Positions 24,610 through 36,854 of a stretch of DNA of 64,000 nt are shown here, piece by piece; position 1 is the stretch's first letter, and every line of letters starts with the position of its first letter. This DNA is from Megaleporinus macrocephalus (lineage: Eukaryota > Chordata > Actinopteri > Characiformes > Anostomidae), in NCBI GenBank assembly GCA_021613375.1, contig CM038722.1:22636607-22700606 (forward strand). Direction: 5' to 3'. The notes under the pieces were generated by a model, which saw only the letters and a list, made by a program, of their open reading frames with translations, did no database searches and was not told where the DNA came from. The translations under genes were made by a program, and so were the position numbers.

Positions 24610-26160
24610 TGGAGGTTGAGCTATATCATGAGAAGGAGGCATGAAACTCTCTCTCTCTTTCAGCATTACTGAGCAAAAAGGTGCTAATGTTCTGGCTAAA
24701 ATAAAAGTCTCCAAAAGCTATTAAAAGAAATGACACCCCCACTGCCCCTATATCAAATCCATATGTAACCAGGCTTCTTAAAAAAAAGTAACATGTGCTG
24801 ATAGTGAGGGACAGAGAGGGGGTAGAGCCTTACATAACAGTGAAATCACAGGAGAAAGTAACGGACTCTGGGAAATGTCCTAGAGTGAGTCAGTACAGAG
24901 GTATTTCTAAAACAGCCGCCAACTGCAGATCAAGACAGTATCTGTGAGAAAACCTCCATTTTATTAGATTTTTTTGCAGCATTCGAAACAGTAACATGAA
25001 CATTTTATGACGAATGGATGAACAGAACATTTCAAAAAGAAAACTATTCCCATTTTAAAGCTCCACATAGAGAACCATGTGCTTTAAAGACATAAACCTT
25101 TAAGCATTTTCATTCCAGCCTCCAATAGTCTCCAAGGAGAGCTGATCCAAGATCAGATGTTGATAATGGAGTTCATTATTAAGGATGATAAGTAAAGTAA
25201 GGTTGGTGCATCAGTCTGAGGGTGGCAAACTGCAATTACAATACACCTCCATAAAGTATGTACTATTATTTTGGCCAAAATAAAATTGTGTATGCTATTT
25301 TTTCCCAAATGTAACAAAAGCTTTATTGTTTATATTGTCTGGACTGAATTATGTATATAATTCTAATGTTAGATTTGTTTATTCAGTCTAGTTTTCACAG
25401 CAACTCTGATAACACTTCCTATTCATACCATGTCTAGTAGAATCTTTGAGCACATTCATGTCATGCGATTTATAACACATTACAACCTTACAGCATAAAT
25501 AGTGCTTATTTCACATAATATTAATATAACACATCATAGTGTCAGTACCAAAGAAAGTAAGCTGTGGAGTCATGAACATACACTAAGCCATGACTTTATT
25601 TCTATATGTCTAACACAATAATAGCTTATAGATGGTATTTATATGGGAGGCTTAATACCACGCTTTCAGGTCTGATCCCGAAACCACAAACTTGTGTATC
25701 TGCTGATACTGCTAGCAATCTGATGCCATCTTTTTGTTAAACAACTAAGCTGTAATACACTTGTCTGGATGCTCTTTGCAAAAGCAGCCATCTAAATAAC
25801 TTCATGGTCAACTGTGAATCAGCTATTCCACTCCTCTAAAGGAAGAAATATATAGAACAATGAGTTGTTTTTTAATTTATTTAAACTTTTTCACACACAG
25901 AACTTATAGCAACATTTCTGATTGGTCAGCACCCTCAAACGTTTCAAATCAAGTTTAAAGTGCATCTTTGTGCTAAAGTTTAGTAGCATGTAGGTGAAAG
26001 TTTAGGCTGAGGGATCATCTTGGATAATCTTTTAATACCTGATCAAGTATCAGACCAGTACTGAGTATCGTATCGGCACACCTCTAGTCACTTACAGTAT
26101 TGAAACATGTCTTTACAAGTTTCAAGAGATGGAGTTTGTAGATGCTGTTGCTGTCAAAAA
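24610..26160. other. Stretch without recognised features
   Basis: AT-rich sequence with no convincing exon, element end or tandem array. A word group near 26040-26090 (TATCAGACCAGTACTGAG) looks like a worn repeat fragment but could not be assigned. Confidence 0.4.
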
Positions 26161-26164
26161 TAAA

Positions 26165-26370
26165 CGAGTCTCCAAAAATTTCCAAAATTGCAACATTACA
26201 GGACAAGGCAAAAACATTCTGTACTTTTAATGTAAGTCAATGGAACCAGAATTATTTCTAAGTAATTTTGGAGCATTTATTTTGGCCCATTCAGCATGAA
26301 ATTTTCACACAATGGGAAAGGCAGCCGTCATGTTCAAATGATGGAGAAAAATTAAAATCGCCAAAAATGG
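26165..26370 (+). repeat. Dispersed repeat family A, copy 2
   Basis: Same word order as copy 1 at 13075: TTCCAAAATTGCAAC, CTTTTAATGTAAGTCAATGG, AGCATGAAATTTTCACACAA, CGCCAAAAATGG. It stops where copy 1 continues, exactly at the left end of the hAT element at 26371. This suggests the element interrupted it. Confidence 0.75.
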
Positions 26371-26988
26371 CAGAAGTACATGAGTTCCTTACTTAAGTAA
26401 AAGTACTAGTAATCTAGTAAAAAAATACTCAAGTAAAAGTGATTTTTTTTACACCAGTAAAAGTATAAAAGTACATGCTCCCAAATGTACTTAAAGTATA
26501 AAAATAAAAAGTATTTCTTTAAAAATAATTATCTTGAGAAACTCAAATTTCTTTAACAGGGTGTCTTTGCCATGAGCTCTTGCTTCTTTGGGAGACACAA
26601 TAGGCATCTCATTCGCCAAGAGTTGACTTATTTGTTTGTTTTCTTTTCTTTTCCGAGCGCTCACTGCTGAGGCCTGAAAGCTGTCAAAGTAGCCAATTAC
26701 ATCCCTCCCTTCACATCCAGTAGGATTATGATTTGCACTTTATTGGGACCCTGAATAGAATTGCCTGATTAAAAAATACATAAATAAGGAGATAAAAGAT
26801 CGTTGGAACTAAAGTAACGAGTCTGTTTTCAAAATGTAGTGAGTAAAAAGTACAGATTTTTCTTTTGAAATGTAGTGAGTAAAATTAAAAAGTATTAGGT
26901 GACAGAAATACTCAAGTAAAGTACAGATACCAAAAATGTACTTAAGTACAGTAACAAAGTACTTGTACTTCATTACTTACCACCTCTG
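26371..26988. mobile_element. Tol2-like hAT non-autonomous element
   Basis: The left end CAGAAGTACATGAG and the reverse complement of the right end (CAGAGGTGGTAAGTAATG) share the CAGARGT start used by Tol2-type hAT elements. The interior is full of AAGTACT, AAGTAAAAGT and ACTTAAGTA words typical of that group near their ends. No transposase frame remains. An 8-bp target duplication is not evident, perhaps through decay. Confidence 0.65.
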
Positions 26989-27330
26989 GATATATTTATA
27001 TATTATAGACTGAAATATTTATAGGATTGTTATTCATAATGCATAATAAACAAAGCTGCAATATGTAAGTTTTGCTAATTTAAAAGTGCTCTGTAAATAC
27101 ATTATAACATGTTATTAATGTGTTTATAGTTTCTTACAGACCTAGTGGTAGCACAGAATTATCACCTAAACAGTTGGATTTTGTTGGATTTTAAAAAGTT
27201 GGATTTAAAAAATTCAGAGATCATTAAATGTTTGTATATCTGTATTTACTAAGTAGGGCAACTGATCCATGATCAGATATAATTGCAACAATTTAGGTTT
27301 AAAATAAGATGCTTTAGATTAGTGCTATAT
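26937..27330 (+). repeat. Segmental duplication block Y, copy 1
   Basis: Begins inside the right end of the hAT element (AAGTACAGTAACAAAGTACT) and continues through TATTATAGACTGAAA, CATAATGCATAATAAACAAA and AACATGTTATTAATGTG to GATCCATGATCAGATATAAT. It recurs at 29285-29670 in the same orientation. Confidence 0.85.
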
Positions 27331-27387
27331 CCAGAATCAGTGGTGATTGTCCTAGGGGTACGAAAGCTTAGATACAGGATCAAGAAC

Positions 27388-27612
27388 CTCTCCATAGTTG
27401 ATAATGTTCACTATCAGTTACTAAAGCAAGCCAAGGCCAGAAGAAGAGCATATTTATAGAGATGTCCTTCTTTAGTTGAGTAGCTCATAGTTAACAGTAT
27501 GCTGATCCAGGATCAGATATAATTGCACTGGGATATGAAAAGTAGTAGCTGATCCTAGCAGATATTGTTCACTGTGAGCTACTAAAGCAAGCCAAGGCCA
27601 AAAGAAGCTTTA
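27388..27612 (+). repeat. Imperfect tandem repeat around ACTAAAGCAAGCCAAGGCC
   Basis: TTACTAAAGCAAGCCAAGGC at about 27418 and CTACTAAAGCAAGCCAAGGC at about 27578 mark two copies of one unit. Each is linked to a GATCAGATATAATTGCA segment (27273 and 27513). The period is roughly 160-240 bp with indels. Confidence 0.6.
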
Positions 27613-27886
27613 TGGCTGTGGCTGCTGGACCAGAGTGAAGCGTCATTACTCCCTGCAGAGTAACTGGAAGGACAGACGCAGAGACCCGTGCCAAAGTAGG
27701 TCCAGTTTAGCCCAGCCACAAAACATGCACGTTAAAGCATCAATGTCCATCTGCTCTGTCACAAGTGGAGATGTATTAGAGCGGTGAACGTAGATAACAG
27801 TTATCAGGGAAAGAAAACAGCATGCAAGAACCGAATATCACTTTAAAGCAGAGAACGTCGTTCAGGTTTAACTTCTACTTACTTAC

Positions 27887-28085
27887 TCTCCAGAAGGTGA
27901 TGGTGCAGTTCAGTCGCTTGCCTCTCCAGCTACAACTGCTTTAGTGTCTTTCTCTCCCCCTCCTGCTGTTTCTCTCCACTCTCCTGACTTAACGCTCTCC
28001 TTTTGCCCTCTTTCTGAATCACTCTTTCTCACTGTCTCTCTCCTCTCCTCCCTCCAGCTCTAATTTGATTATAGGCAGAGCGTAT
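27887..28085 (-). other. Candidate noncoding first exon and promoter region of the coiled-coil protein gene
   Basis: On the minus strand CTTCTGGAGA is followed by a consensus donor GTAAGTAAGT at 27886. The second exon of the gene has an unexplained acceptor at 17375, so splicing 27887 to 17374 would supply its 5' UTR. Exon start and transcription start are not defined. This is inference from splice consensus only. Confidence 0.3.
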
Positions 28086-28164
28086 GTTCCACTTAAACTA
28101 GTTTTATTACTCTACAAACAGAGAACTCTCTATCTTTACCTTACACATGCTCCTTCTGTCTACC

Positions 28165-28451
28165 TCTGCTTCTCCCTCTCTCTCTCTTTTCTCTCTCTCT
28201 GTCTCTCTCTCCCCCCTCTCTCTCACTTTCTCTCTCTCTCTCTCTCACTCTCTCTCTGTCTCTTTCTCTCCAGCTCCAGCTGTGTCCAGATGCACAGATG
28301 TGCGCCTCTTCGTCTTCCTCAGTTTTGCTCTTTCTGCTTTTGTTCTGCCCTCTCTCTCTCTCTTTCTCTCTCTCTCCTTCTCTCTCTCTCTTTCTCTTTC
28401 TCTCTCTCCCACTCATACTCTCTCTCTCTCATTCACACACACACACACACA
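28165..28451. repeat. CT-rich microsatellite cluster with terminal (CA)n
   Basis: Two long TCTCTCTC blocks separated by about 90 bp of mixed sequence (28270-28350), ending in a CACACACA run at 28435-28451. The serine/leucine-rich and arginine/glutamate-rich frames across it are artefacts. Confidence 0.93.
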
Positions 28452-29143
28452 TGAATGCACTGACAGGTTGGCAAAGCATGCAGCCAAATCCACATCGCTC
28501 ATATGATTTTTGTTATTGCATCAAAAGGCTTCTACAAAAATATCTCAAGAGCAACTGGAGAACCGATGTGCAAGACTGCAGCTCATTAGCCCCAATAATG
28601 ACTGACAGTGAAAGATATTCAACGCTGTTCTTTATGCAATATAAAAAACAATATAAGGTATTTTTAGCTGTAACGGTACCTTCACACATGTGCGAGTCCA
28701 TCATGCCTTGGGCGCTGAAGCAGCCCACCTGACCCCTGACTTTTGAACTTTACGTAACTTTTACGTGACTTTTAAATTTTACGCTAGTAACAATCTGGAT
28801 TTGTCCTTTTCTTCTTTGGTCCAAAGAACACAACAACATTAAATAACTGTAATGCTGTCTCGCCAGAGCACGTTAGACACTTTCACTCTGTATCAGTCTA
28901 CAGAAAACTTTCCTAGATACTCAATTATACCTAAACATGAAGGCATTACCTGTTTAAAATATTTTTATGAATATATCACAAAGTTCCTAGTCTTTGATTG
29001 CTCCTGTCCTGATGTTTTTGAAACGTTTCCAACGTTTGTGTATATTTAATCAAACAAACAAAAACAATGAATTTGATAAAAATAAGCGTGAAATACAAGC
29101 TGTTTTGGTTTGTATACAGGTCAAGGTGGATCACAGCTCTCCT

Positions 29144-29285
29144 TCTTCTACCATTTCAGAACTTAACTTTTAGGTAGAAAAATAAAACTGGAGTGAAGGC
29201 GGGGTGTACCCTGTGTACAAAGTACAAACCTAAAAAATTGTGTGGTAACAAATAAATGAACAGGATTATTTAACCTAAAAAAGGT
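29144..29285 (+). repeat. Duplication block X, copy 1
   Basis: Contains TTCAGAACTTAACTTTTAGG, GAGTGAAGGCGGGGTGTACC, GTGTGGTAACAAATAAATG and GATTATTTAACC. The same text is found at 29678-29823. It directly precedes block Y copy 2. Confidence 0.9.
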
Positions 29286-29670
29286 GCTTAGGTACAGTAA
29301 CAAAATACTTGTACTTCGTTACTTACCACCTCTGGATATATTTATATATTATAGACTGAAAAAAAGTATATTTATAAGATTGTTATTCATAATGCATAAT
29401 AAACAAAGCTACTATATGTAAGTTTTGCTCATTTAAAAGTGCTCTGTAAATACATTATAACATGTTATTAATGTGTTTATAGTTTCTTACAGACCTGGTG
29501 TGCATAGAAGCAAACCGATCATGGTACAACTGAACTATTACCTAAACAATCGGAATTTAAAGTTGTAAGTTCAGAGATCATTAAATATTTGTAAATCTCT
29601 ATTTACTAAGTAGGGCAACTGATCCATGATCAGATATAATTGCAACAATTTGGGTTTAAAAGAAGCTGCT
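29285..29670 (+). repeat. Segmental duplication block Y, copy 2
   Basis: Repeats 26937-27330, including the last 50 or so bases of the Tol2-like hAT right end (ACTTACCACCTCTGG at about 29321). This copy therefore formed after the hAT insertion. It is sandwiched between the two X copies. Confidence 0.88.
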
Positions 29671-29677
29671 TTAGCTC

Positions 29678-29823
29678 TGCTTCTTCTACTATTTCAGAAC
29701 TTAACTTTTAGGTAGAAAAATAAAACTGGAGTGAAGGCGGGGTGTACCCTGTGTACAAAGTACAAACCTGAAAAAAATGTGTGGTAACAAATAAATGAAC
29801 AGGATTATTTAACCTAAAAAAGT
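29678..29823 (+). repeat. Duplication block X, copy 2
   Basis: Near-identical to 29144-29285, with single-base changes such as CTACTATTTC for CTACCATTTC. Together with Y copy 2 it gives an X-Y-X arrangement. Confidence 0.9.
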
Positions 29824-29829
29824 TTCTAT

Positions 29830-31800
29830 TCTAAAATTTTCTATAATTGTTTCAGTCAGTACTGTGTTGAGTTGAGTAAAACCAGTTCAATTGCTTTTCA
29901 CCACTTAAAGTATATGTGTATGTATGTATTTAAAACAAAGACATTCACTGTCACCGTTCCAGAACGCTGCTGTTATGAAGCACCAAATCTATTTAACTGC
30001 TCAAGGCGCCGCCTTGTGGAAGATGTTCAGCCTGCTACACGTGAGTTAGTGAGTGAATTACAAGTCAGGTCTATGAGGTGATTCGCACCTCACAATAATT
30101 GGCTTATGCTATAATTCTCATTCCAGACTAAAGGTACCAATAACATACTTTTGAGGGTGGCACCCCAGTGACAGTTATGTCCTGGCTTACTTACACTGTT
30201 GTAGCTTTTTATAAGAGCTGTGAGTGTGTACACGGCTGTGCCCACCATTAAGGTCTCTGTGGTCTGGACTTCTGTATTTTTTCCCAAGGTGCATGTAATC
30301 CAAGTCATGAAATAACCGCCCAAAAACGGTGCTGCAATGATGCTGTGCAACACCAAGATAGCCGACTTTATGATCTGATTATAATCTTAGCTTTACTGTG
30401 GGTGGAATGAATGATCTGGTCAATACTACAAAATCTTTACTAGGCATGATGATAATTTGATTAAGTCAACAAGTTGACAAACAGGATTGAATTCACTGAA
30501 GCATGATACAATACCATTCGGTTCACCATTCGGTAAGAATAAAACAATACAATACAACTTACATTAACTATTCTCCCAACATCATTAAGACATACAAGAC
30601 ATTTCTCCACTGTGTGTGAACTTGCCAATCTGCCATGAACTTGCCAATCTGCCATGAGTCAGCAAAGCTGTATCTACATACTCAAGGCAGATTGTATGAC
30701 CTCTGCCTCTGGTGTACAGTCCAGCAGTTAACTAGCTATATTTAATAAAATGAAATCATTTTAGTGTTGCTGAGTCTTTAAATGTTGAAAATTTGGTTAG
30801 CAAGTTCAGTTTCTCTAAAACTCTGTGGTGCTTTTAAAATGTTTACGGCATTCGGTGAACGGTTCTCTAGCGAGCCAAAATGGCTCCTCTGTTGCAGAAC
30901 CCAAAAAGCCGTTTTTGGGGAGTTTAAACTTTTTTAAAACCACTGTCTAGGTTTTAAACAATGATCTTTATTTGGTTTCGTCAACATTCGACTAAATAAA
31001 TTCCGCTGTATTAGTCTGCTAATGATGCCCCCTTGTGGAGGATCTTCAGCTTGCTAAATGTGAGTGAGTGCCAGGTTCAAATAAAAGATAACAATGAAAG
31101 CATTCCTTGCAGCGATGCCAAAGAAGAACACTAGTTTTCATGCTCAAACATACTCTATAGATATATGGGTGAATGATTGTTGAACTTTTCTCAAGAACAC
31201 CAAAAAAGAACAGAAAGACGTTGATAGTACTTTATCTCTAATTTAGGCTACGTTCACAGAAGGTTAACGTGGCACATCTTATAAATGTGGTATGTACCTG
31301 ACAGTAGACTATAGTCAGATCACACTCATAAGCTGACCCACAGGCTTCATTTAAAGTAATGCAATTTTCAAACTGGAATTTTAATTTTGGTCGTATAAAC
31401 AATTCTGTTCTAAATGGGCGACATTTTGTTTGCAAAGAAGCATCAGCTGAAATGTTTATAAGCTTTGTTACCTCATTATCCCGCCACTGTTGTCATCCAA
31501 CTTTCCTTCTTGGCAGTATAAACTTATGATATAACATTATGACATATGAATGTTGCATAAATTCCAGTCTGCCTTTTCAGAGCGAGTCGCATTGACCCTT
31601 ATCGGATACACGTTGGATTTTAACATATCTATTTAATGGATAGCTTTAGAACTTCTATGGGTTCTCTACAGGTTCCTTCATCTAAAATAATAAAAATAAT
31701 ACTTTTTTTCAGGTGAGTTTGACAAGATATTTGAGAGTTAGGACCACGTGTACTGTGACCCACTTTAACATGTGTAAAAAGAAAGATCTGGAAAAGAGGG
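29830..31800. other. Intergenic stretch without a recognised gene
   Basis: Two short related segments occur, CGCCGCCTTGTGGAAGATG at about 30006 and GCCCCCTTGTGGAGGATC at about 31027, both followed by TCAGC and a GTGAGT(T/G)AG-type word. They look like fragments of one dispersed repeat. A direct repeat of GAACTTGCCAATCTGCCATG lies at about 30618-30655. Confidence 0.4.
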
Positions 31801-31823
31801 AGTGAGGGCTGAAGAAGAAATAA

Positions 31824-32036
31824 AGGTGAGAGAGAGAGAGAAAAGAGAGAGAGAGATTAGAAAACAGGAAATATTGTTTCATTGACTGACTTCCAGATGT
31901 TACTATGTTATTTCTGTTGTACTCCTCATCCTCTCCAACCCCTCTGGTCTTGGTTGATGTTATGACATCACCTTTGGCTAACATAAGTCCAGTGAGAGTA
32001 AACAGAGTAAAATGAAAAGTGTTATTTTCCCCCCTC

Positions 32037-32094
<58 letters not shown>

Positions 32095-32096
32095 CC
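31824..32096. repeat. GA microsatellite (31824-31858) and CT microsatellite (32027-32096)
   Basis: Two simple-sequence tracts of complementary type flank about 170 bp of ordinary sequence, so they could pair as an imperfect inverted structure. Frames across them are not genes. Confidence 0.88.
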
Positions 32097-33049
32097 TCCT
32101 CCATAAGGCTTATATGCACCTGTTTCTCATTAAGCACGAGGCAATTTGTCACTGCAGACCGAATTCCTCTGTCTCTCTTTCTTTCTCTTTAGTGCTGTCA
32201 GAAGCTACAAAGTCAGCCAAGTGCTCAATAGCTTGGTGTAAATGAACGCGTGTGTGTGTTTGTATTACCAGCCACAAGTACAACAGCCTCAAAATAATTT
32301 TAGACTATCATATTTTCCAGAAGCAGCTGTTTTCCACACAGAAACAAACCATAAAAACATTACTTACCAATGAAGCAGACAGAGTGCACATCTATTCTCC
32401 CATTTTAACCTTATTACAAACCCTACAGCAACAATAGGCTACATTCTCAGCAATTAGAGGAAAATGGAGGCCTATTACTCTGCAGAGCTCCAGTGTTAAA
32501 TCACCATCTGGGAGTTGTGTGACTAGGAAAGTGTTTGTTCTGGCCATTTTAAAGTATTATAAAGAGCTAAGACATGATTTGGATTTAAGCTACTGCTGCC
32601 ATCTAGTGGCCAAACTCAGAACAGCATGTTACCTCTGAACTGGACCTCATGATTAATCTGTTTGAGGATCATAAAGAAATATCAAATATTAAAATGCACC
32701 TAAATCTGAGTTTTCTTCTAAGGTAGATCTTGTTTCTCTGGGCCGCAGTGTACATGTACAAAGTATGTTTTATTAATAGCTTCCCGAAGTCTAAAAAATC
32801 TTTGCTGTATTTCAGTATATTCATCTCCTCTCCATGTAAACTGGGTGTTCCTAATCTGGGGTAAATATTCTGTAAGTGTTTCCTACCAATCATGGGGCTG
32901 ACATCTCAGGCCCTACCCACAAAAAACATAGTTTCAGAGTCTTAGCAAGCTAAAGCGAGTGGGCTAACCCTGCATAACCCAAAGCTAGCAAGCTAGTCTG
33001 TAGCTGCCTGTCGCTGGTTTATTCACTCTTTCCAGAAATCTCCTGGGAA

Positions 33050-34205
33050 AACATGTTAATAAACATCAATTTAACAAACATTACTCACTATTGCCCTCTA
33101 AACATGTTCATAAACATTAAATAAACAAACATTACTTACCGGTGCCCTCTAAACATGTTAATAAACATCAAATTAGCAAAAAACTATTTACTGTCACCTT
33201 CTAAACATGTTAATAAACATCAATCTTATCCACCCTCTAAACATATGCTCATAAACTTCAAGTAAACAAACATTACTCCCAATCCGCCCTCTAAACATGT
33301 TCATAAACTTCAAGTAAACAAACATTACTCCCAATCCGCCCTCTAAACATGTTCATAAACTTCAAATAAACAAACATTACTCACTGTCGCCCTCTAAACA
33401 TATGCTCATAAACTTCAAGTAAACAAACATTACTCCCAATCCGCCCTCTAAACATGTTCAGAAACATCAAATAAACAAACATTACTCACTGTTGCCCTCT
33501 AAACATATGTTCATAAACTTCAAGTAAACAAACATTACTCCCAATCCGCCCTCTAAACATGTTCATAAACTTCAAATAAACAAACATTACTCACTGTCGC
33601 CCTCTAAACATATGCTCATAAACTTCAAGTAAACAAACATTACTCCCAATCCGCCCTCTAAACATGTTCATAAACTTCAAATAAACAAACATTACTCACT
33701 GTCGCCCTCTAAACATATGTTCATAAACTTCAAGTAAACAAACATTACTCCCAATCCGCCCTCTAAACATGTTCATAAACTTCAAATAAACAAACATTAC
33801 TCACTGTCGCCCTCTAAACATATGCTCATAAACTTCAAGTAAACAAACATTACTCACTGTCGCCCTCTAAACATATGCTCATAAACTTCAAGTAAACAAA
33901 CATTACTCCCAATCTGCCCTCTAAACATGTTCATAAACTTCAAATAAACAAACATTACTCACTGTCGCCCTCTAAACATGTTCATAAACGTCAAATAAGC
34001 AAACATTACTCACCGATGCCCTCTAAACATGTTCAGAAACATCAAATAAACAAACATTACTCACCGACGCCCTCTAAACATGATAATAAACATCAAATAA
34101 ACAAACATTACTCACCGATGCCCTCTAAACATGATAATAAACATCAAATAAACAAACATTACTCACTGTTGCCCTTGACACATGTTCATAAACACTAAAT
34201 GTATT
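33050..34205. repeat. 51-54-bp minisatellite with alternating higher-order units
   Basis: About 22 copies of a unit carrying CCCTCTAAACAT, TCATAAACTTCAA and AAACAAACATTACTC. Two forms alternate: CATATG(C/T)TC with ATTACTCCCAATCCGC, and CATGTTC with ATTACTCACTGTCGC. The result is a dimeric repeat of about 105 bp, clearest from 33397 to 33870. The ends of the array hold older single units. No gene was seen between it and 35264. Confidence 0.93.
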
Positions 34206-35264
34206 GGTTTATTTGATGTTTATGAAATCCCCATAGTATTTCATCTTAATTTGCTAATTCAGCATTGGTGAGATGCTTACTCGCCCTTGTAGTGTTGGTG
34301 CTTCAGTGGCAACAAAATGTTTGGTTTAATAATTCATCCTCTAAAAAGTATTTACTAGTTTGGTAATACAGACTTCACCACATTAAATGAGAACTCACAC
34401 GTGTCATCTTTAGTCTTAGGTTTGAGAAATGAACAACAATTCACTCTTTCCAGGGATCTCTTGGGAAAACTGGCCATACCAGACTCTCACTTTCACACTT
34501 CTCACCTAGCGCAACGCGACATCCATTACTTGTTAGCTACATAAACCTCAATACTACAAAAGCAAATTTCAGACACCAAGTGTGTCTCGGCTGAATGATG
34601 ATATTTGGCGCAAGTGGGAAAACTGTAAACGAGATTTTTCTCTTGGCCAGTGAGGATCTGAAGAGGCAGGGGGATAAAGGAAGATTACAGAGGGAGGGAG
34701 AGAGCCAAAGTTGATAGTCAGTCATTTAGTTCAGCCTATTATCCCAAAAGTTACATTAGCGTAGGCCTAAATGTACATATTCACAATGAGCTCCATTATT
34801 AGATGCCATGACTTTATTTCACCACTAGAGAGAGCATAGAAAACAAGTCCTGTGATGATGAAAGGATAAGAAAGAGGAACTCGTTGTAGACGGATTGCGT
34901 GAGGGAGTGAGAGAATGAAGTCTTGTGACACCTCTGAGAGTTTAATGCTTTTAAAAAGAACCTTTTATTACTGTAGACTTTGGTTAGACTTCTGAGCTGG
35001 TGTTGGAGGTCAGAAGCCGACAGTATGGTCAGAGTGTTATTTATGGTCAATCCCAGGACGTATACTGGGACTTTGTTGTCAAGTAAGTTCTGAAGAGGCT
35101 TCAGCTTTTGGTGGGATGTGTGTATTGACACAACTTCCTGTAGTCACTTCTTCAGGGCAAGAAAGAGAGCGCTTGTCCAGAACTTCTCTCTGACAGCTCG
35201 TGGTCACAAAGCTTCAGTCATAAGGACTCGTTATTGGGGAAACGCCAGCATTTGGGGAAACAAC
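34206..35264. promoter_or_regulatory. Upstream flank of nfam1; promoter not resolved
   Basis: About 1 kb between the minisatellite and the nfam1 start codon. It has no clear TATA box or CpG island, which is not unusual for a leukocyte-restricted gene. The 5' UTR of nfam1 presumably begins within the last few hundred bases. Confidence 0.3.
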
Positions 35265-36771
35265 ATGTTCGCAGTACAGTTTGGGATTTTTTGCATTTCT
35301 CTGCTGTGTTGCTGTAATAAGAATCAAGGTATGTTGCTTTGATACAGTATCAGTGAGTCGTTTGATGTTTGGAGATTATAGACTAACTGTATTGCAAAGT
35401 CATATTTACATTACTTTTGCCTTATGCTATCTAGAAAACTCACTGCTTACAATATGCTTATTGTGAAAGTCATATGATACCTTAATATACAAGCCCATAT
35501 ACAACAAGTGATGTCTTCGAAAAACCATGTTTGGTTGTCCCGACTCCTGTCCTGGAGGTCCATTGTCCTCCACATCTGACTAACAACCTACTTTTAAGCT
35601 AACATGGAAAAGCAGGGAAAGCACAAAATTTGCAGGGCTGTGGACTTCCAGGACTAGAATCGAGAAACACATTTCAACAAGAACATTTCAACAAATTGTT
35701 TTGAAAAACATATTTGAAACAATTCAGAGGTTCTTCAGGAAACTAAAAATAGTTATTTCAAAACGTGCTCAAATAAAATTATTTTTTAAAGAGTGTAATT
35801 CAGATATCTTAGAGCAGATAAACTGTACAAGGCTGGATTTGGACAATCCCGTCACAAGAATCCCAAAAAGAATGAGTCATTTTGGACTGCGTCAGTGGAA
35901 AAGCTCTGGAAAAAAGTACAAATAATGCTGAAGATTGTGACTCCCAATGTAAGCTGATGTAGCATTTGCTCTCCAACTCCACAACCACTTAACATCAACC
36001 ATTCTGAATAAGATCAAAAGATAAATGATAGTTCAGAGCTGTGTTTTAAGGCACACCTATGACCAATAATTAAATTCTATACTATTGCACTGTTATGTTG
36101 CTTATATGGATTATTGAGTGCATTAAAGGGACCAAGCATCATCATCATCTGAAGAACTCAAAACATTACTGATCATAGTCTAATTAGCAAGCTGGTTTTG
36201 TTTTAATAACTCTTCAAAACTAGAATTAGGCTCATCAACTATACAGATACATAAGAGGGGAACAAGCTTGTCCATTAATCTACAGCAGTATGCATTGAAC
36301 TGACATATTTGCTGAAGGATTGGTTGTAAAATTCTCAATCTAAAGAATGAGTTGCTTGAAAACTTATTTACCATAAGTAGTATTAAAGCTGGTGTGTTCC
36401 TATTGATGTTATTAGCAGAAAAGTACTATATATAGTACTTCTCTATATATAGATCATTAACTTTTTAGTTTTACATATATAAATAATTAAATTATATATA
36501 TTATATATATATATAAAACTGCATGACACATTTAAGTTTTCATGTAAACAGCAGAATCTGATTTCTTAGATGAGATTAAGGTCCATAAATTCCATTTTAA
36601 GGTCCATAAAATCCTATAAAGACAGCACACATATGCTCTTACTCTGATTTCTTTTATTTTTCTCAGTCCATGTATGTGTAAAAACGTGTAAACACAGCAA
36701 CCATGTGAGATGGCAACAAAACACTGTTAAAGGGGTGCTAAAACCAACTACATACTTGACAAAATTATTCA

Positions 36772-36854
<83 letters not shown>

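Noticed and set aside
28065..28506. Ser/Leu-rich and Arg/Glu-rich frames of 90-140 codons
   Set aside because: Translations of CT/GA simple sequence on both strands.
33050..34205. CRISPR-like repeat-spacer array
   Set aside because: The parts between conserved words alternate between two sequences rather than being unique; it is a dimeric minisatellite.
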